Assembly (NCBI RefSeq): GCF_002900975.1
Contig: NZ_PJON01000001.1
Coordinates: 558,001 to 622,000, forward strand
Length of the DNA stretch: 64,000 nucleotides
Source of the DNA: Tabrizicola aquatica
GTDB taxonomy: Bacteria > Pseudomonadota > Alphaproteobacteria > Rhodobacterales > Rhodobacteraceae
Direction: 5' to 3'
Positions 44,236 to 52,230 of this stretch are shown one piece after another; within the stretch, counting starts at the first letter, position 1, and each line of letters starts with the position of its first letter. The notes beneath the pieces were generated by a model, which was not told the DNA's origin, searched no databases, and saw nothing but the letters and a program-made list of their open reading frames with translations. Position numbers and translations under genes: made by a program.

Positions 44236-45486
44236 ATGCCAGCCACCGGGGACAACCTGCGGATCGATCCTGCACGTCTGTGGGATTCGCTTGAAGAGAT
44301 GGCCAAGATCGGCCCCGGAATTGCGGGGGGCTGCAACCGGCAGACCCTGACCGATGCGGATTCTGAGGGCCGCCACCTTTTCCAGCGCTGGTGTCAGGCG
44401 GCGGGCATGTCGATGGGCGTCGACACGATGGGCAACATGTTCGCCACGCGGGCGGGGACTGACCCTGACGCGCTGCCGGTCTACATGGGGTCGCATCTGG
44501 ACACCCAGCCGACGGGCGGGAAGTATGACGGCGTCCTCGGCGTCCTTGGCGCGCTGGAGGTGGTTCGCACGCTGAACGACATGGGCGTGAAGACCAAGCA
44601 CCCGATCGTGGTGACGAACTGGACCAACGAGGAAGGCGCACGGTTTGCCCCCGCCATGCTGGCCTCGGGTGTCTTTGCTGGCATCCATACCGAGGAATAT
44701 GCCAAGTCGCGCCGCGATCTGGATGGCAAGATCTTTGGTGAGGAGTTGGCCCGTATCGGCTGGGTCGGCGACGAGAAGGTCGGTGCCCGCAAGATGCACG
44801 CGATGCTGGAACTGCACATCGAGCAGGGGCCTATTCTTGAGGCCGAGGGGAAAGAGATCGGCGTCGTGACCCATGGGCAGGGCCTCTGGTGGCTGGAGAT
44901 CACGCTGACCGGCAAGGACGCCCATACCGGATCGACCCCCATGAACCTGCGCGTGAACGCGGGGCTTGGCATGGCGCGTATCACCGAACGCGTCCACCAG
45001 ATCGCGATGAGCCACCAGCCGAACGCCGTGGGCGCGGTGGGGCAGGTGAAGGTTTTTCCCAATAGCCGCAACGTGATACCGGGAAAAGTTGTGTTCACGG
45101 TCGACATCCGCTCGCCCGAACAGGCGAAGCTGGATGCGATGAAGGCCGAGGTCATCCGCGCCGCCCATGCGGTGGCGAAGGAGCTGGGGCTGGGCTGTGA
45201 GATCGAGGACGTGGGCCACTTCGACCCCGTCACCTTTGACCCCGGCCTTGTGAAGATCGTCCGCCAGAGCGCTGAAAAGCTGGGCTATTCCCACATGGAC
45301 ATCGTCTCGGGCGCCGGTCACGACGCCTGCTGGATCAACCGCGTCGCCCCCACGGTGATGGTGATGTGCCCGTGTGTGGACGGGCTTTCCCATAACGAGG
45401 CCGAAAGCATCTCGCCCGAATGGGCCGCGGCAGGGACGGATGTGCTGCTGCACGCGGTGCTTGAGGTGGCGGAGGTGGTGGGGTGA
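44236..45486 (+). CDS. Zn-dependent amidohydrolase, beta-ureidopropionase/N-carbamoylase (HyuC-like)
   Basis: This 416-aa M20-type enzyme is expected to cleave N-carbamoyl-beta-alanine (from uracil) or N-carbamoyl-beta-aminoisobutyrate (from thymine), the last step of reductive pyrimidine degradation. Metal ligands are in [37 protein letters not shown] and a C-terminal GLSHNEAE. AGGGAG precedes the ATG at 44236. Hydantoinase is the next catabolic gene, which fits the pathway order; a GIY-YIG element lies between. L-carbamoylase activity on amino acid derivatives is the main alternative. Confidence 0.88.
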   Translation: MPATGDNLRIDPARLWDSLEEMAKIGPGIAGGCNRQTLTDADSEGRHLFQRWCQAAGMSMGVDTMGNMFATRAGTDPDALPVYMGSHLDTQPTGGKYDGVLGVLGALEVVRTLNDMGVKTKHPIVVTNWTNEEGARFAPAMLASGVFAGIHTEEYAKSRRDLDGKIFGEELARIGWVGDEKVGARKMHAMLELHIEQGPILEAEGKEIGVVTHGQGLWWLEITLTGKDAHTGSTPMNLRVNAGLGMARITERVHQIAMSHQPNAVGAVGQVKVFPNSRNVIPGKVVFTVDIRSPEQAKLDAMKAEVIRAAHAVAKELGLGCEIEDVGHFDPVTFDPGLVKIVRQSAEKLGYSHMDIVSGAGHDACWINRVAPTVMVMCPCVDGLSHNEAESISPEWAAAGTDVLLHAVLEVAEVVG

Positions 45487-45500
45487 GGGATCAAAGGACT

Positions 45501-45528
45501 CCCGTCCCGGGCTTGACCCGGGACCTCG
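45501..45528 (+). repeat. REP-like palindromic repeat, left copy
   Basis: A palindrome with core TCCCGGGCTTGACCCGGGA, flanked by CCCG and CCTC, lies 15 bases after the hydrolase stop. Inverted copies occur at 45558-45585 and 45941-45967, the latter beyond the GIY-YIG gene. Confidence 0.8.
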
Positions 45529-45557
45529 ATTTCCAACATGCGGTGCCGCTTGCCGAT

Positions 45558-45585
45558 GGAGGCCCCGGATCAAGTCCGGGGCGGG
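45558..45585 (-). repeat. REP-like palindromic repeat, inner inverted copy
   Basis: This is the same design in reverse orientation (GAGG, core CCCCGGATCAAGTCCGGGG, CGGG), 30 bp from the left copy and facing it. The head-to-head pair resembles a REPIN-type arrangement. It lies 40 bp before the GIY-YIG start. Confidence 0.75.
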
Positions 45586-45624
45586 GTTTACCTTTGGTTA
45601 ACCGAGGCGCAGCAATCTGCGTTC

Positions 45625-45909
45625 ATGGCGCATTTCGTCTACATCATGGCCTCTCGACCAGGCGGAGCGATCTACATTGGTCGCACGGGCAACCTCGCCG
45701 CTCGGGTCGAAGCGCATCGCGCCGGGGCGTCCGTTCATACGGCAAAGTACAAGATCCGCACACTGGTCTGGTTCGAATGCCACGAGGACTTCAACACAAG
45801 TCTGCAACGCGAACGCGCCATGAAGCGCTGGCCGCGGGCGTGGAAGAATGCGCTGATTGCCGAGCGCAACCCGAACTGGCAGGACGTCACTTCGCATATT
45901 CCGGTCTAA
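45625..45909 (+). CDS. GIY-YIG nuclease family protein
   Basis: This 94-aa single-domain endonuclease has the GIY-YIG core VYIMASRPGGAIYIGRTGNL (5-24), the catalytic Arg and His in LAARVEAHRAG, a TAKYKIRTLVWFE strand and the RERAMKRWPRAWKNALI helix near the end. All catalytic positions look intact. The ATG at 45625 matches the usual start. It splits an otherwise continuous hydrolase-hydantoinase gene pair and is bracketed by inverted palindromic repeats, so it looks like a small mobile or selfish unit. Confidence 0.88.
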   Translation: MAHFVYIMASRPGGAIYIGRTGNLAARVEAHRAGASVHTAKYKIRTLVWFECHEDFNTSLQRERAMKRWPRAWKNALIAERNPNWQDVTSHIPV

Positions 45910-45940
45910 TACCGGCGACTGTCTGTATTCGGATAAACCG

Positions 45941-45967
45941 GAGGTCCCGGGTCAGGCCCGGGACGGG
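45941..45967 (-). repeat. REP-like palindromic repeat, right inverted copy
   Basis: GAGGTCCCGGGTCAGGCCCG and the following GGACGGG form the inverse complement of the left copy at 45501-45528 with one internal change. The two copies bracket a 467-bp unit containing the GIY-YIG gene. Confidence 0.8.
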
Positions 45968-45994
45968 CATCCCCATTTCCTTAAGGAGCCGCAC

Positions 45995-47446
45995 ATGACC
46001 ACCATCATCAAGAACGGCACCGTCGTTACCGCCGACCTCACCTACAAGGCCGATGTGCGGGTGGAGAACGGGGTGATCACCGAGATCGGGCCGGGCCTCA
46101 AGGGCGGGACAGAGCTGGATGCGACCGGCTGCTATGTGATGCCCGGCGGGATCGACCCGCATACGCACCTGGAGATGCCCTTCATGGGCACCTACTCGGC
46201 GGATGACTTTGAAAGCGGCACGCGGGCGGCGCTGAGTGGCGGGACCACGATGGTCGTCGACTTCATCCTGCCCGGCCAGGGCCAGGACCTGATGGACGCG
46301 GCCAAGGTCTGGTCGAACAAGTCCACCCGCGCGACCTGCGATTATTCCTACCACATGGCCGTCACCTGGTGGGGCGAGAAGGTCTGGCAGGGGATCGAGG
46401 ACAGCGCCAAGGCGGGGATCACCAGCTTCAAGCACTTCATGGCCTACAAGGGCGCGTTGATGGTGAACGACGACGAGTTGTTCAACTCTTTCCGCCGGGT
46501 CGGTGACGTTGGCGGCCTTGCCATGGTCCATGCCGAGAATGGCGATGTGGTGGCGGAACTGACGGCGAAGCTGCTGAAGGAAGGCAACACGGGGCCGGAG
46601 GGTCACGCCTATTCCCGCCCGCCGCAGGTGGAGGGCGAGGCGACCAACCGCGCGATCATGATTGCCGATATGGCCGGGGTGCCGCTGTATGTCGTCCACG
46701 TCTCTTGCGAGGACGCACATGAGGCGATCCGCCGGGCGCGCCAGCAGGGGAAACGCGTTTGGGGCGAACCGCTGATCCAGCACCTGACGCTGGACGAAAG
46801 CGAATATTTCCACCCCGACTGGGACCACGCCGCCCGCCGGGTGATGTCGCCGCCCTTCCGCAACAAGCAGCATCAGGACAGCCTGTGGGCCGGGCTGATG
46901 AGCGGGTCGCTTTCGGTGGTGGCGACCGACCATTGCAGCTTTACGACCGAACAGAAGCGGTTCGGGGTCGGCGACTTCTCCAAGATTCCGAACGGGACCG
47001 GAGGCTTGGAGGATCGGATGCCGATGCTCTGGACCCATGGGGTTGGCACGGGCCGGCTGACGCCAAATGAATTTGTCGCTGTAACCTCAACCAATATCGC
47101 GAAAATCCTGAACTGCTACCCGAAGAAGGGTGCCGTTCTGGTGGGGGCGGATGCGGACCTTGTGGTCTGGGATCCGGAGAGGGAAAAGACCATCGGCGCA
47201 GGCAGCCAGCAGTCGAAGATCGACTACAACGTGTTCGAGGGCCAGAAGGTCAAGGGCCTGCCACGGTTCACCCTGACCCGCGGCCACGTCGCGATCCACG
47301 ATGGTGAGGTGCGCACTCAGGAAGGCCATGGCAAGTTCGTTGCGCGGGAGGCCCGCCCCGCGGTCAACCGCGCTCTGACCCAGTGGAAGGATCTTACCGC
47401 CCCCCGGCCGGTGGAGCGGGCGGGTATTCCGGCGACGGGGGTGTGA
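45995..47446 (+). CDS. hydA: Dihydropyrimidinase (hydantoinase)
   Basis: The enzyme opens the ring of dihydrouracil or dihydrothymine to the N-carbamoyl amino acid. The 483-aa cyclic amidohydrolase has GGIDPHTHLEMPFMG with the first metal histidines, the carboxylated lysine in FKHFMAYKGAL (about residue 154), MVHAENGD, YVVHVSCEDAH and ATDHCSF with the catalytic Asp. AAGGAG precedes the ATG. It sits between PreTA and the carbamoylase in pathway order. Confidence 0.95.
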   Translation: MTTIIKNGTVVTADLTYKADVRVENGVITEIGPGLKGGTELDATGCYVMPGGIDPHTHLEMPFMGTYSADDFESGTRAALSGGTTMVVDFILPGQGQDLMDAAKVWSNKSTRATCDYSYHMAVTWWGEKVWQGIEDSAKAGITSFKHFMAYKGALMVNDDELFNSFRRVGDVGGLAMVHAENGDVVAELTAKLLKEGNTGPEGHAYSRPPQVEGEATNRAIMIADMAGVPLYVVHVSCEDAHEAIRRARQQGKRVWGEPLIQHLTLDESEYFHPDWDHAARRVMSPPFRNKQHQDSLWAGLMSGSLSVVATDHCSFTTEQKRFGVGDFSKIPNGTGGLEDRMPMLWTHGVGTGRLTPNEFVAVTSTNIAKILNCYPKKGAVLVGADADLVVWDPEREKTIGAGSQQSKIDYNVFEGQKVKGLPRFTLTRGHVAIHDGEVRTQEGHGKFVAREARPAVNRALTQWKDLTAPRPVERAGIPATGV

Positions 47447-47469
47447 TGGCGACAGAAACCCCGCCTGTT

Positions 47470-47610
47470 CTACGGCTCCCCTTGTTCGCTTTCCTCGTCG
47501 TCGGCGGGATGCGGTGCGAAAGCGATCACCGGGGTGTCGAAATGGACGTCGTCCAGATCCTCGGGCGCGGGGGCAAAGGCGAGGGTCGTCTGCAAGGCGT
47601 TGTAAAGCAT
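47470..47610 (-). CDS. 46-aa acidic hypothetical protein
   Basis: A short minus-strand frame starts at ATG 47610 with a perfect AGGAGG seven bases upstream. It begins MLYNALQTTLAFAPAPEDL and ends acidic (ADDEESEQGEP). No signal peptide or membrane span is visible and I do not recognise it. It is antisense to the gap between hydA and the ABC ATPase gene, so transcription from it would oppose the operon. Confidence 0.5.
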   Translation of the reverse strand: MLYNALQTTLAFAPAPEDLDDVHFDTPVIAFAPHPADDEESEQGEP

Positions 47611-47687
47611 GGCGGTCCTCCTGTGCCGACCAAGGTGGTGGCGCGCGTCAAGGATCGCATCTGCGGGCAACGGGAATGTGAAGGGAT

Positions 47688-48491
47688 GTGGGCGTGAAGG
47701 ATACGGCAAGCCTGAGCCAGCCGGTGATCGAGGCCAAGGGGGTCGACCTGGTGTTCCAGACCGCCGACGGGCCGGTGCAGGCGTTGAAGGATGTCAACCT
47801 GGTGATCAACCGGGGCGACTTTGTCAGCTTCATCGGGCCAAGTGGGTGCGGGAAGACGACCTTCCTGCGGGCCATCGCGGCTTTGGAGCATCCGACCAGT
47901 GGCACGCTGACGGTCAATGGAATGTCGCCGGACGAGGCGCGGCGGAAGCGGGCCTATGGCTATGTCTTTCAGGCGGCGGGGCTGTATCCCTGGCGGACGA
48001 TTGCCGGGAATATCCGGCTTCCCCTTGAGATCATGGGATTTTCCAAGGCCGAGCAGGAAGAGCGGACCGAACGGGTGTTGGAGTTGGTGGAGCTGAAGGG
48101 CTTTGGCAAGAAGTTCCCCTGGCAGCTTTCGGGCGGGATGCAGCAGCGCGCCAGCATCGCACGGGCCCTGGCCTTTGACGCGGATATCCTCCTCATGGAC
48201 GAACCCTTTGGCGCGCTGGACGAAATCGTGCGGGACCGCCTGAACGAGGAAGTGCTGAAGCTTTGGGCGCGCACGGGGAAAACCATTGGGTTCGTCACCC
48301 ATTCCATCCCCGAGGCGGTCTATCTGTCGACCAAGATCGTCGTCATGTCGCCGCGTCCGGGGCGGATCACCGATGTGATCGACAGTCCCCTGCCGAAGGA
48401 ACGGCCGCTGGATATCCGCGATAGCCGCGAGTTCATCGAGATCGCCCACCGGGTGCGGGAGGGGCTGCGGGCCGGGCATCATGAGGACTAG
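47688..48491 (+). CDS. ABC transporter ATP-binding protein (nitrate/taurine/NMT1 type)
   Basis: This 267-aa ATPase has Walker A GPSGCGKTT, signature QLSGGMQQRASIARAL, Walker B ILLMDEPFGALD and the switch histidine in GFVTHSIPEAVYL. It belongs with the two permeases and the binding protein that follow. Starts at GTG 47688 or GTG 47694 are both possible. The position directly after hydA suggests import of a pyrimidine-related substrate. Confidence 0.88.
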   Translation: MGVKDTASLSQPVIEAKGVDLVFQTADGPVQALKDVNLVINRGDFVSFIGPSGCGKTTFLRAIAALEHPTSGTLTVNGMSPDEARRKRAYGYVFQAAGLYPWRTIAGNIRLPLEIMGFSKAEQEERTERVLELVELKGFGKKFPWQLSGGMQQRASIARALAFDADILLMDEPFGALDEIVRDRLNEEVLKLWARTGKTIGFVTHSIPEAVYLSTKIVVMSPRPGRITDVIDSPLPKERPLDIRDSREFIEIAHRVREGLRAGHHED

Positions 48492-48551
48492 GTCAAGCCT
48501 CGGGCATCTGTCTGGCACCCGTCTGGCTTTCGTGCAGACAAAGGTGCGCCG

Positions 48552-48887
48552 ATGACCGCGCTGAGCTTTCTGTGGCTGGGGGCGGCGACGGCGGTGTTCG
48601 TAGCCGCCAATGGGGTGTTGAAGGTCTATGCGACCAAGGGGCAGGTTCCGGTGCTGGTCGGCGCGCTCGCGCTGTTCTGCCTGGGCAACTGGCTGATGGT
48701 CCAGGTGATGAAGGCGAACGGTCTGGGGTTGGCCATCGCGCTGTCGGCGATCTTTCAACTGGTGGCGATCAGCGTCATGGCGATCTTTGTCTTTGGCGAG
48801 CGGCCGACCGGCTTGCAGCTGGCCGGCATGGCGCTGGGGATTGTCGCCGTTGCGATGATCGCCTGGCCGACGGGGGCGAAGGGATGA
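48552..48887 (+). CDS. Small EamA/SMR-like multidrug or metabolite transporter
   Basis: This 111-aa integral membrane protein has four predicted spans (about residues 4-22, 34-52, 59-82 and 88-105), the layout of small multidrug resistance or half-size EamA proteins. Such proteins work as dimers. It lies within the ABC transporter operon between the ATPase and the first permease, which is unusual. The substrate is unknown. Confidence 0.7.
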   Translation: MTALSFLWLGAATAVFVAANGVLKVYATKGQVPVLVGALALFCLGNWLMVQVMKANGLGLAIALSAIFQLVAISVMAIFVFGERPTGLQLAGMALGIVAVAMIAWPTGAKG

Positions 48888-48900
48888 GCGTGGCGCAGGG

Positions 48901-48945
48901 TTCAGGGGCAGATGCCTCCGGCGGGGATATTTGGGCAAAGATGAA
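48901..48945 (+). repeat. Interspersed repeat, copy 4
   Basis: This keeps the CCTCCGGCGGGGATATTTGG core and the GCAAAGATGAAA end of copy 1 (4363-4434). It sits inside an apparent operon, 13 bp before the permease ATG, so it is likely to be transcribed. Confidence 0.75.
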
Positions 48946-48957
48946 ATCGGGGGCTGC

Positions 48958-49833
48958 ATGAACGCGCGCGCAACGGTGCTGCCGGTTCTGACGGTGCTGG
49001 GGATGATCCTTGCCCTGTGGTACGCGGCCGCCGTCTGGATGAACGCGACCTGGGTCTTTGACCAGGCCGAGCGGGCGGGGGCCACTGTGACCTGGGCCGA
49101 GGTAATTCCGCAGACCATGAGCCAGGACCGCCCCCTGCTGCCGCCGCCGCATCAGGTCGCGGCAGAGCTGTGGCAGGGCCTGTTCGGGCAGGCCATCACC
49201 TCGAAGCGCAGCCTGGTCTACCACGCCTACGTCACCTTCAAGGGCACGATGATGGGCTTTGGGCTGGGGATTGCCTTTGGCGTACTACTGGCGATGGCGA
49301 TTATCCGGTTCCGGGTGATGGACATGTCGGTCATGCCCTGGGCGATCATCAGCCAGACGATTCCCATCGTGGCGCTGGCGCCGATGATCATCACCTTGTC
49401 CAGCCAGCTTGGGTTGCAGGGGCGCGATCTGCCGAAGGCGATCATTGCGGCCTATCTGTCGTTCTTCCCGGTGCTGGTCAGCATGGTGAAGGGGTTGCGC
49501 AGCCCCGACCAGATGCAGCTTGACCTGCTTCGCACCTATGGCGCGGGCGAGGCGGCGACCTTCCTGAAGCTGCGGCTGCCAGCCTCGATGCCGTATTTCT
49601 TCGCCTCGCTGAAGGTGGCGGTCGCGGCAAGCCTGGTGGGCACCATCGTGGGCGAGTTGCCGACCGGGGCCATCGAGGGGCTGGGGGCGCGGATGCTGAT
49701 CGGCTCGCAGTTCGGGGAGCCGTTGATCATGTGGGCCAGCCTGTTCGCGGCGGCGATCCTGGCGGGGCTGCTGATCCTGGTGGTGGGCTTCCTGGAACGG
49801 GCAGCCCGCAAGCGGATGGGGGTGCCGGCATGA
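48958..49833 (+). CDS. ABC transporter permease 1 (nitrate/taurine type)
   Basis: The 291-aa inner-membrane permease has about six spans and the EAA-loop segment LRTYGAGEAATFLKLRLPAS before its last spans. A periplasmic N-terminal loop (about 25-65) follows the first span. The ATG at 48958 (MNARATVLPVL) is chosen; an earlier frame opening inside the repeat is unlikely. Its stop overlaps the second permease start (ATGA). Confidence 0.85.
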   Translation: MNARATVLPVLTVLGMILALWYAAAVWMNATWVFDQAERAGATVTWAEVIPQTMSQDRPLLPPPHQVAAELWQGLFGQAITSKRSLVYHAYVTFKGTMMGFGLGIAFGVLLAMAIIRFRVMDMSVMPWAIISQTIPIVALAPMIITLSSQLGLQGRDLPKAIIAAYLSFFPVLVSMVKGLRSPDQMQLDLLRTYGAGEAATFLKLRLPASMPYFFASLKVAVAASLVGTIVGELPTGAIEGLGARMLIGSQFGEPLIMWASLFAAAILAGLLILVVGFLERAARKRMGVPA

Positions 49834-50675
49834 CCGCGCTTTGGCTTGCAGTGGGGGTCTGGCTGGCGGCCTGGGCGCTGAACGTCTGGCTGGCGGGAAG
49901 CCGGGTGTCAACGACTGGCCTGGGCCGCGCCCTGGTGCCGCTGATTTTCGGGGCCACCGTGCTGGTCCTGTGGGAGGGGTTGGTGCGCGGCCTGGGCGTC
50001 TCACCGGTGATCCTGCCCGCCCCCAGCGTCATCGCGGCAAAGATCGCGGTGGAACTGCCAGTGCTGTGGCAGGATTTCGCGCAGACGATCCTGAAGGGGG
50101 CCATTCCCGGTTTCCTGATCGGGGCCGGGGCGGCGTTCCTGGTGGCGATTGCCATCGACCGTTCCCCCTTTCTGCAACGCGGCCTTCTACCCATCGGCAA
50201 CTTTGTCGCGGCGCTGCCGATCGTCGGCCTTGCCCCGATTCTGGTGATGTGGTTCGGCTTTGACTGGCAGTCCAAGGCGGCGGTCGTTGTGGTGATGGTG
50301 TTCTTCCCGATGCTGGTGAACATCGTCGCGGGCCTGCAGGCATCCGAGCGGATGCAGCGCGATCTGATGGCGACCTGGGGGGCGAGTTATGGGCAAAGTC
50401 TGCTGAAACTGCGGCTGCCTGCGGCCATGCCTTTCATCTTCAACGGGCTTAAAATTGCATCGACACTGGCCCTGATCGGCGCGATTGTTGCCGAGTTTTT
50501 CGGCAGTCCGATTTATGGCATGGGCTTCCGCATCTCGACCGAGGTGGGGCGGCTTGGCCTTGACATGGTTTGGGCCACGATTGCGGTCGCGGCCCTGGCG
50601 GGGTCGGTCTTTTACGGGCTGATCACGCTGATCGAACGTTGGGTGACCTTCTGGCACCCGTCGCAACGGCATTAA
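49830..50675 (+). CDS. ABC transporter permease 2 (nitrate/taurine type)
   Basis: The 281-aa permease has about six spans and the EAA-type loop MATWGASYGQSLLKLRLPAA (about 186-205). It would pair with permease 1 as a heterodimer. The binding-protein gene follows 39 bp downstream. Its N-terminal region (VILPAPSVIAAKIAVELP) is typical of SsuC/TauC-like proteins. Confidence 0.88.
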   Translation: MTALWLAVGVWLAAWALNVWLAGSRVSTTGLGRALVPLIFGATVLVLWEGLVRGLGVSPVILPAPSVIAAKIAVELPVLWQDFAQTILKGAIPGFLIGAGAAFLVAIAIDRSPFLQRGLLPIGNFVAALPIVGLAPILVMWFGFDWQSKAAVVVVMVFFPMLVNIVAGLQASERMQRDLMATWGASYGQSLLKLRLPAAMPFIFNGLKIASTLALIGAIVAEFFGSPIYGMGFRISTEVGRLGLDMVWATIAVAALAGSVFYGLITLIERWVTFWHPSQRH

Positions 50676-50714
50676 CAAAGGCCCCGAGAGCGGGCTCAAC
50701 ACGGGAGAACGAAG

Positions 50715-51695
50715 ATGAAGAAACTGATGACGGCGGCCTTCGTGGCGGCGATGGCCACCAGCGCCAGCGCCGAGGATGTGAAGCTGCAGCTGAAATGGGT
50801 CACCCAGGCGCAGTTCGCGGGCTATTACGTCGCCCAAGCCAAGGGGTTCTATGAGGAAGAGGGCCTGAACGTCACCATCCTGCCCGGCGGGCCGGACATC
50901 GCGCCGACCCAGGTGATCGCGGGTGGCGGGGCGGATGTGATGGTGGACTGGATGCCGGCCGCCCTTGCCGCGCGCGAGAAGGGCCTGCCGCTGGTGAATA
51001 TCGCCCAGCCCTTCGCCTCCTCTGGCATGATGCTGACCTGCCTCAAGGAAACCGGGATCACCTCGCCCGCCGATTTCGCGGACAAGACGCTGGGTGTCTG
51101 GTTCTTCGGGAACGAATATCCGTTCCTGTCGTGGATGTCGCAGCTTGGGCTGGCGACCGATGGATCGCCGGGCGGGGTAACCGTGCTGAAGCAGGGCTTC
51201 AACGTCGATCCCTTGCTGCAGAAGCAGGCGGCCTGCATCTCGACCATGACCTACAACGAATACTGGCAGGTCATCGATGCCGGGATCACCGAGGATCAGC
51301 TGATGACCTTCAAGTATGAAGAGCAAGGCGTGGCAACGCTGGAGGACGGGCTGTACGTGCTTGAGGATCGCCTGGCCGACCCGGCCTTCCAGGAGACGAT
51401 GGTCAAATTCGTCCGTGCGAGCATGAAGGGCTGGAAATACGCCGAGGCGAACCCGGACGAAGCGGCGATGATCGTGCTGGAGAACGACCAGACCGGCGCA
51501 CAGACCGAGACCCACCAGAAACGGATGATGGGCGAGGTCGCCAAGCTGACCGCTGGTTCGACCGGCGCGCTGGACGTGGCGGCGGCGGAACGCACTGTGG
51601 CGTCGCTGCTGTCGGGCGGGTCGGACCCGGTGATCACCAAGGCACCGGAAGGGGCCTGGACCAGCGTCATCACCGACGCCGCACTGGCGCAGTAA
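50715..51695 (+). CDS. ABC transporter substrate-binding protein, NMT1/THI5-like
   Basis: This 326-aa periplasmic protein has a signal peptide (cleavage near TSASA-ED, residue 19), then VKLQLKWVTQAQFAGYYVAQ and AKGFYEEEGLNVTIL, the NMT1/THI5 start. Relatives bind pyrimidine-type ligands such as the thiamine precursor HMP. With pyrimidine catabolic genes upstream, uracil, thymine, hydantoin or a related ring is a sensible ligand. It ends the operon and is closed by a terminator. Confidence 0.82.
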   Translation: MKKLMTAAFVAAMATSASAEDVKLQLKWVTQAQFAGYYVAQAKGFYEEEGLNVTILPGGPDIAPTQVIAGGGADVMVDWMPAALAAREKGLPLVNIAQPFASSGMMLTCLKETGITSPADFADKTLGVWFFGNEYPFLSWMSQLGLATDGSPGGVTVLKQGFNVDPLLQKQAACISTMTYNEYWQVIDAGITEDQLMTFKYEEQGVATLEDGLYVLEDRLADPAFQETMVKFVRASMKGWKYAEANPDEAAMIVLENDQTGAQTETHQKRMMGEVAKLTAGSTGALDVAAAERTVASLLSGGSDPVITKAPEGAWTSVITDAALAQ

Positions 51696-51717
51696 TCGCT
51701 AGACTTGTCTGAAATCT

Positions 51718-51752
51718 GCGGATGCGGCCCCGGGGTCGCATCCGCCTTTTCT
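51718..51752 (+). terminator. Rho-independent terminator after the ABC operon
   Basis: GCGGATGCG and CGCATCCGC form a perfect stem around a GC-rich loop and are followed by a T-rich run, 23 bp after the binding-protein stop. Confidence 0.88.
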
Positions 51753-51795
51753 TTACCATTTGCGGCTTTCCTGGTCCTGGAGAGGTGGGATCGGG

Positions 51796-52179
51796 ATGCA
51801 GGGGATTGTAATCGGTCTGGTGGCGACGGCGGTGGGACTGATGGCGACCGTCTGGTGGCAGGGCTTCGCCGCGCCGCCGGGATTGCTGTATGGCTCTGAC
51901 ACGACAGAGGGCGAGGCGGCCTATTGCCTGGCGGTCGCCGAACGGATTTCCGAAATCACCGGCGGTCGGGGCGAAGCGCGGCTTGAGGCGCATCTGGACG
52001 AGCAGGTGGCCTTCTGGCGCTCACGGGCGGGGCCGCGTCCTGGCCTGGGTCGCGCGGCGCTGGGGCATGACACCTCGGCCCCCGGGGTGAACGAGGGGGC
52101 CTATCTGCATCTGGCGGTCCAGGACTGCGCCATACGGGCGGTCAGCTTCTATGGCCATCGCTTTCCCAGTTTCGAGTAA
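51796..52179 (+). CDS. Hypothetical protein with N-terminal membrane anchor, 127 aa
   Basis: One hydrophobic segment (about residues 3-22) is followed by a soluble region with a GEAAYCLAVAERISEITGGR helix and a late HLAVQDCAIRAV segment; the two cysteines may pair. The ATG at 51796 puts the hydrophobic segment at the start. I do not recognise a family. It stands between the ABC operon terminator and the ScfR-like gene. Confidence 0.6.
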   Translation: MQGIVIGLVATAVGLMATVWWQGFAAPPGLLYGSDTTEGEAAYCLAVAERISEITGGRGEARLEAHLDEQVAFWRSRAGPRPGLGRAALGHDTSAPGVNEGAYLHLAVQDCAIRAVSFYGHRFPSFE

Positions 52180-52230
52180 ACTGGTTGTAAAGCTTCACGC
52201 AGCTTGTAAAGCTGACGGGCGGAGGATCCC

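Noticed and set aside
47383-47697. A 104-codon plus-strand frame overlapping the end of hydA
   Set aside because: It starts inside hydA, has no ribosome site and a glycine-rich composition without structure. The opposite strand holds a better short gene with a perfect AGGAGG.
48931-48957. Upstream extension of the first ABC permease into the repeat
   Set aside because: It would start at a non-ATG codon inside the interspersed repeat. The ATG at 48958 has a GGGG stretch at suitable spacing and gives the expected N-terminus.
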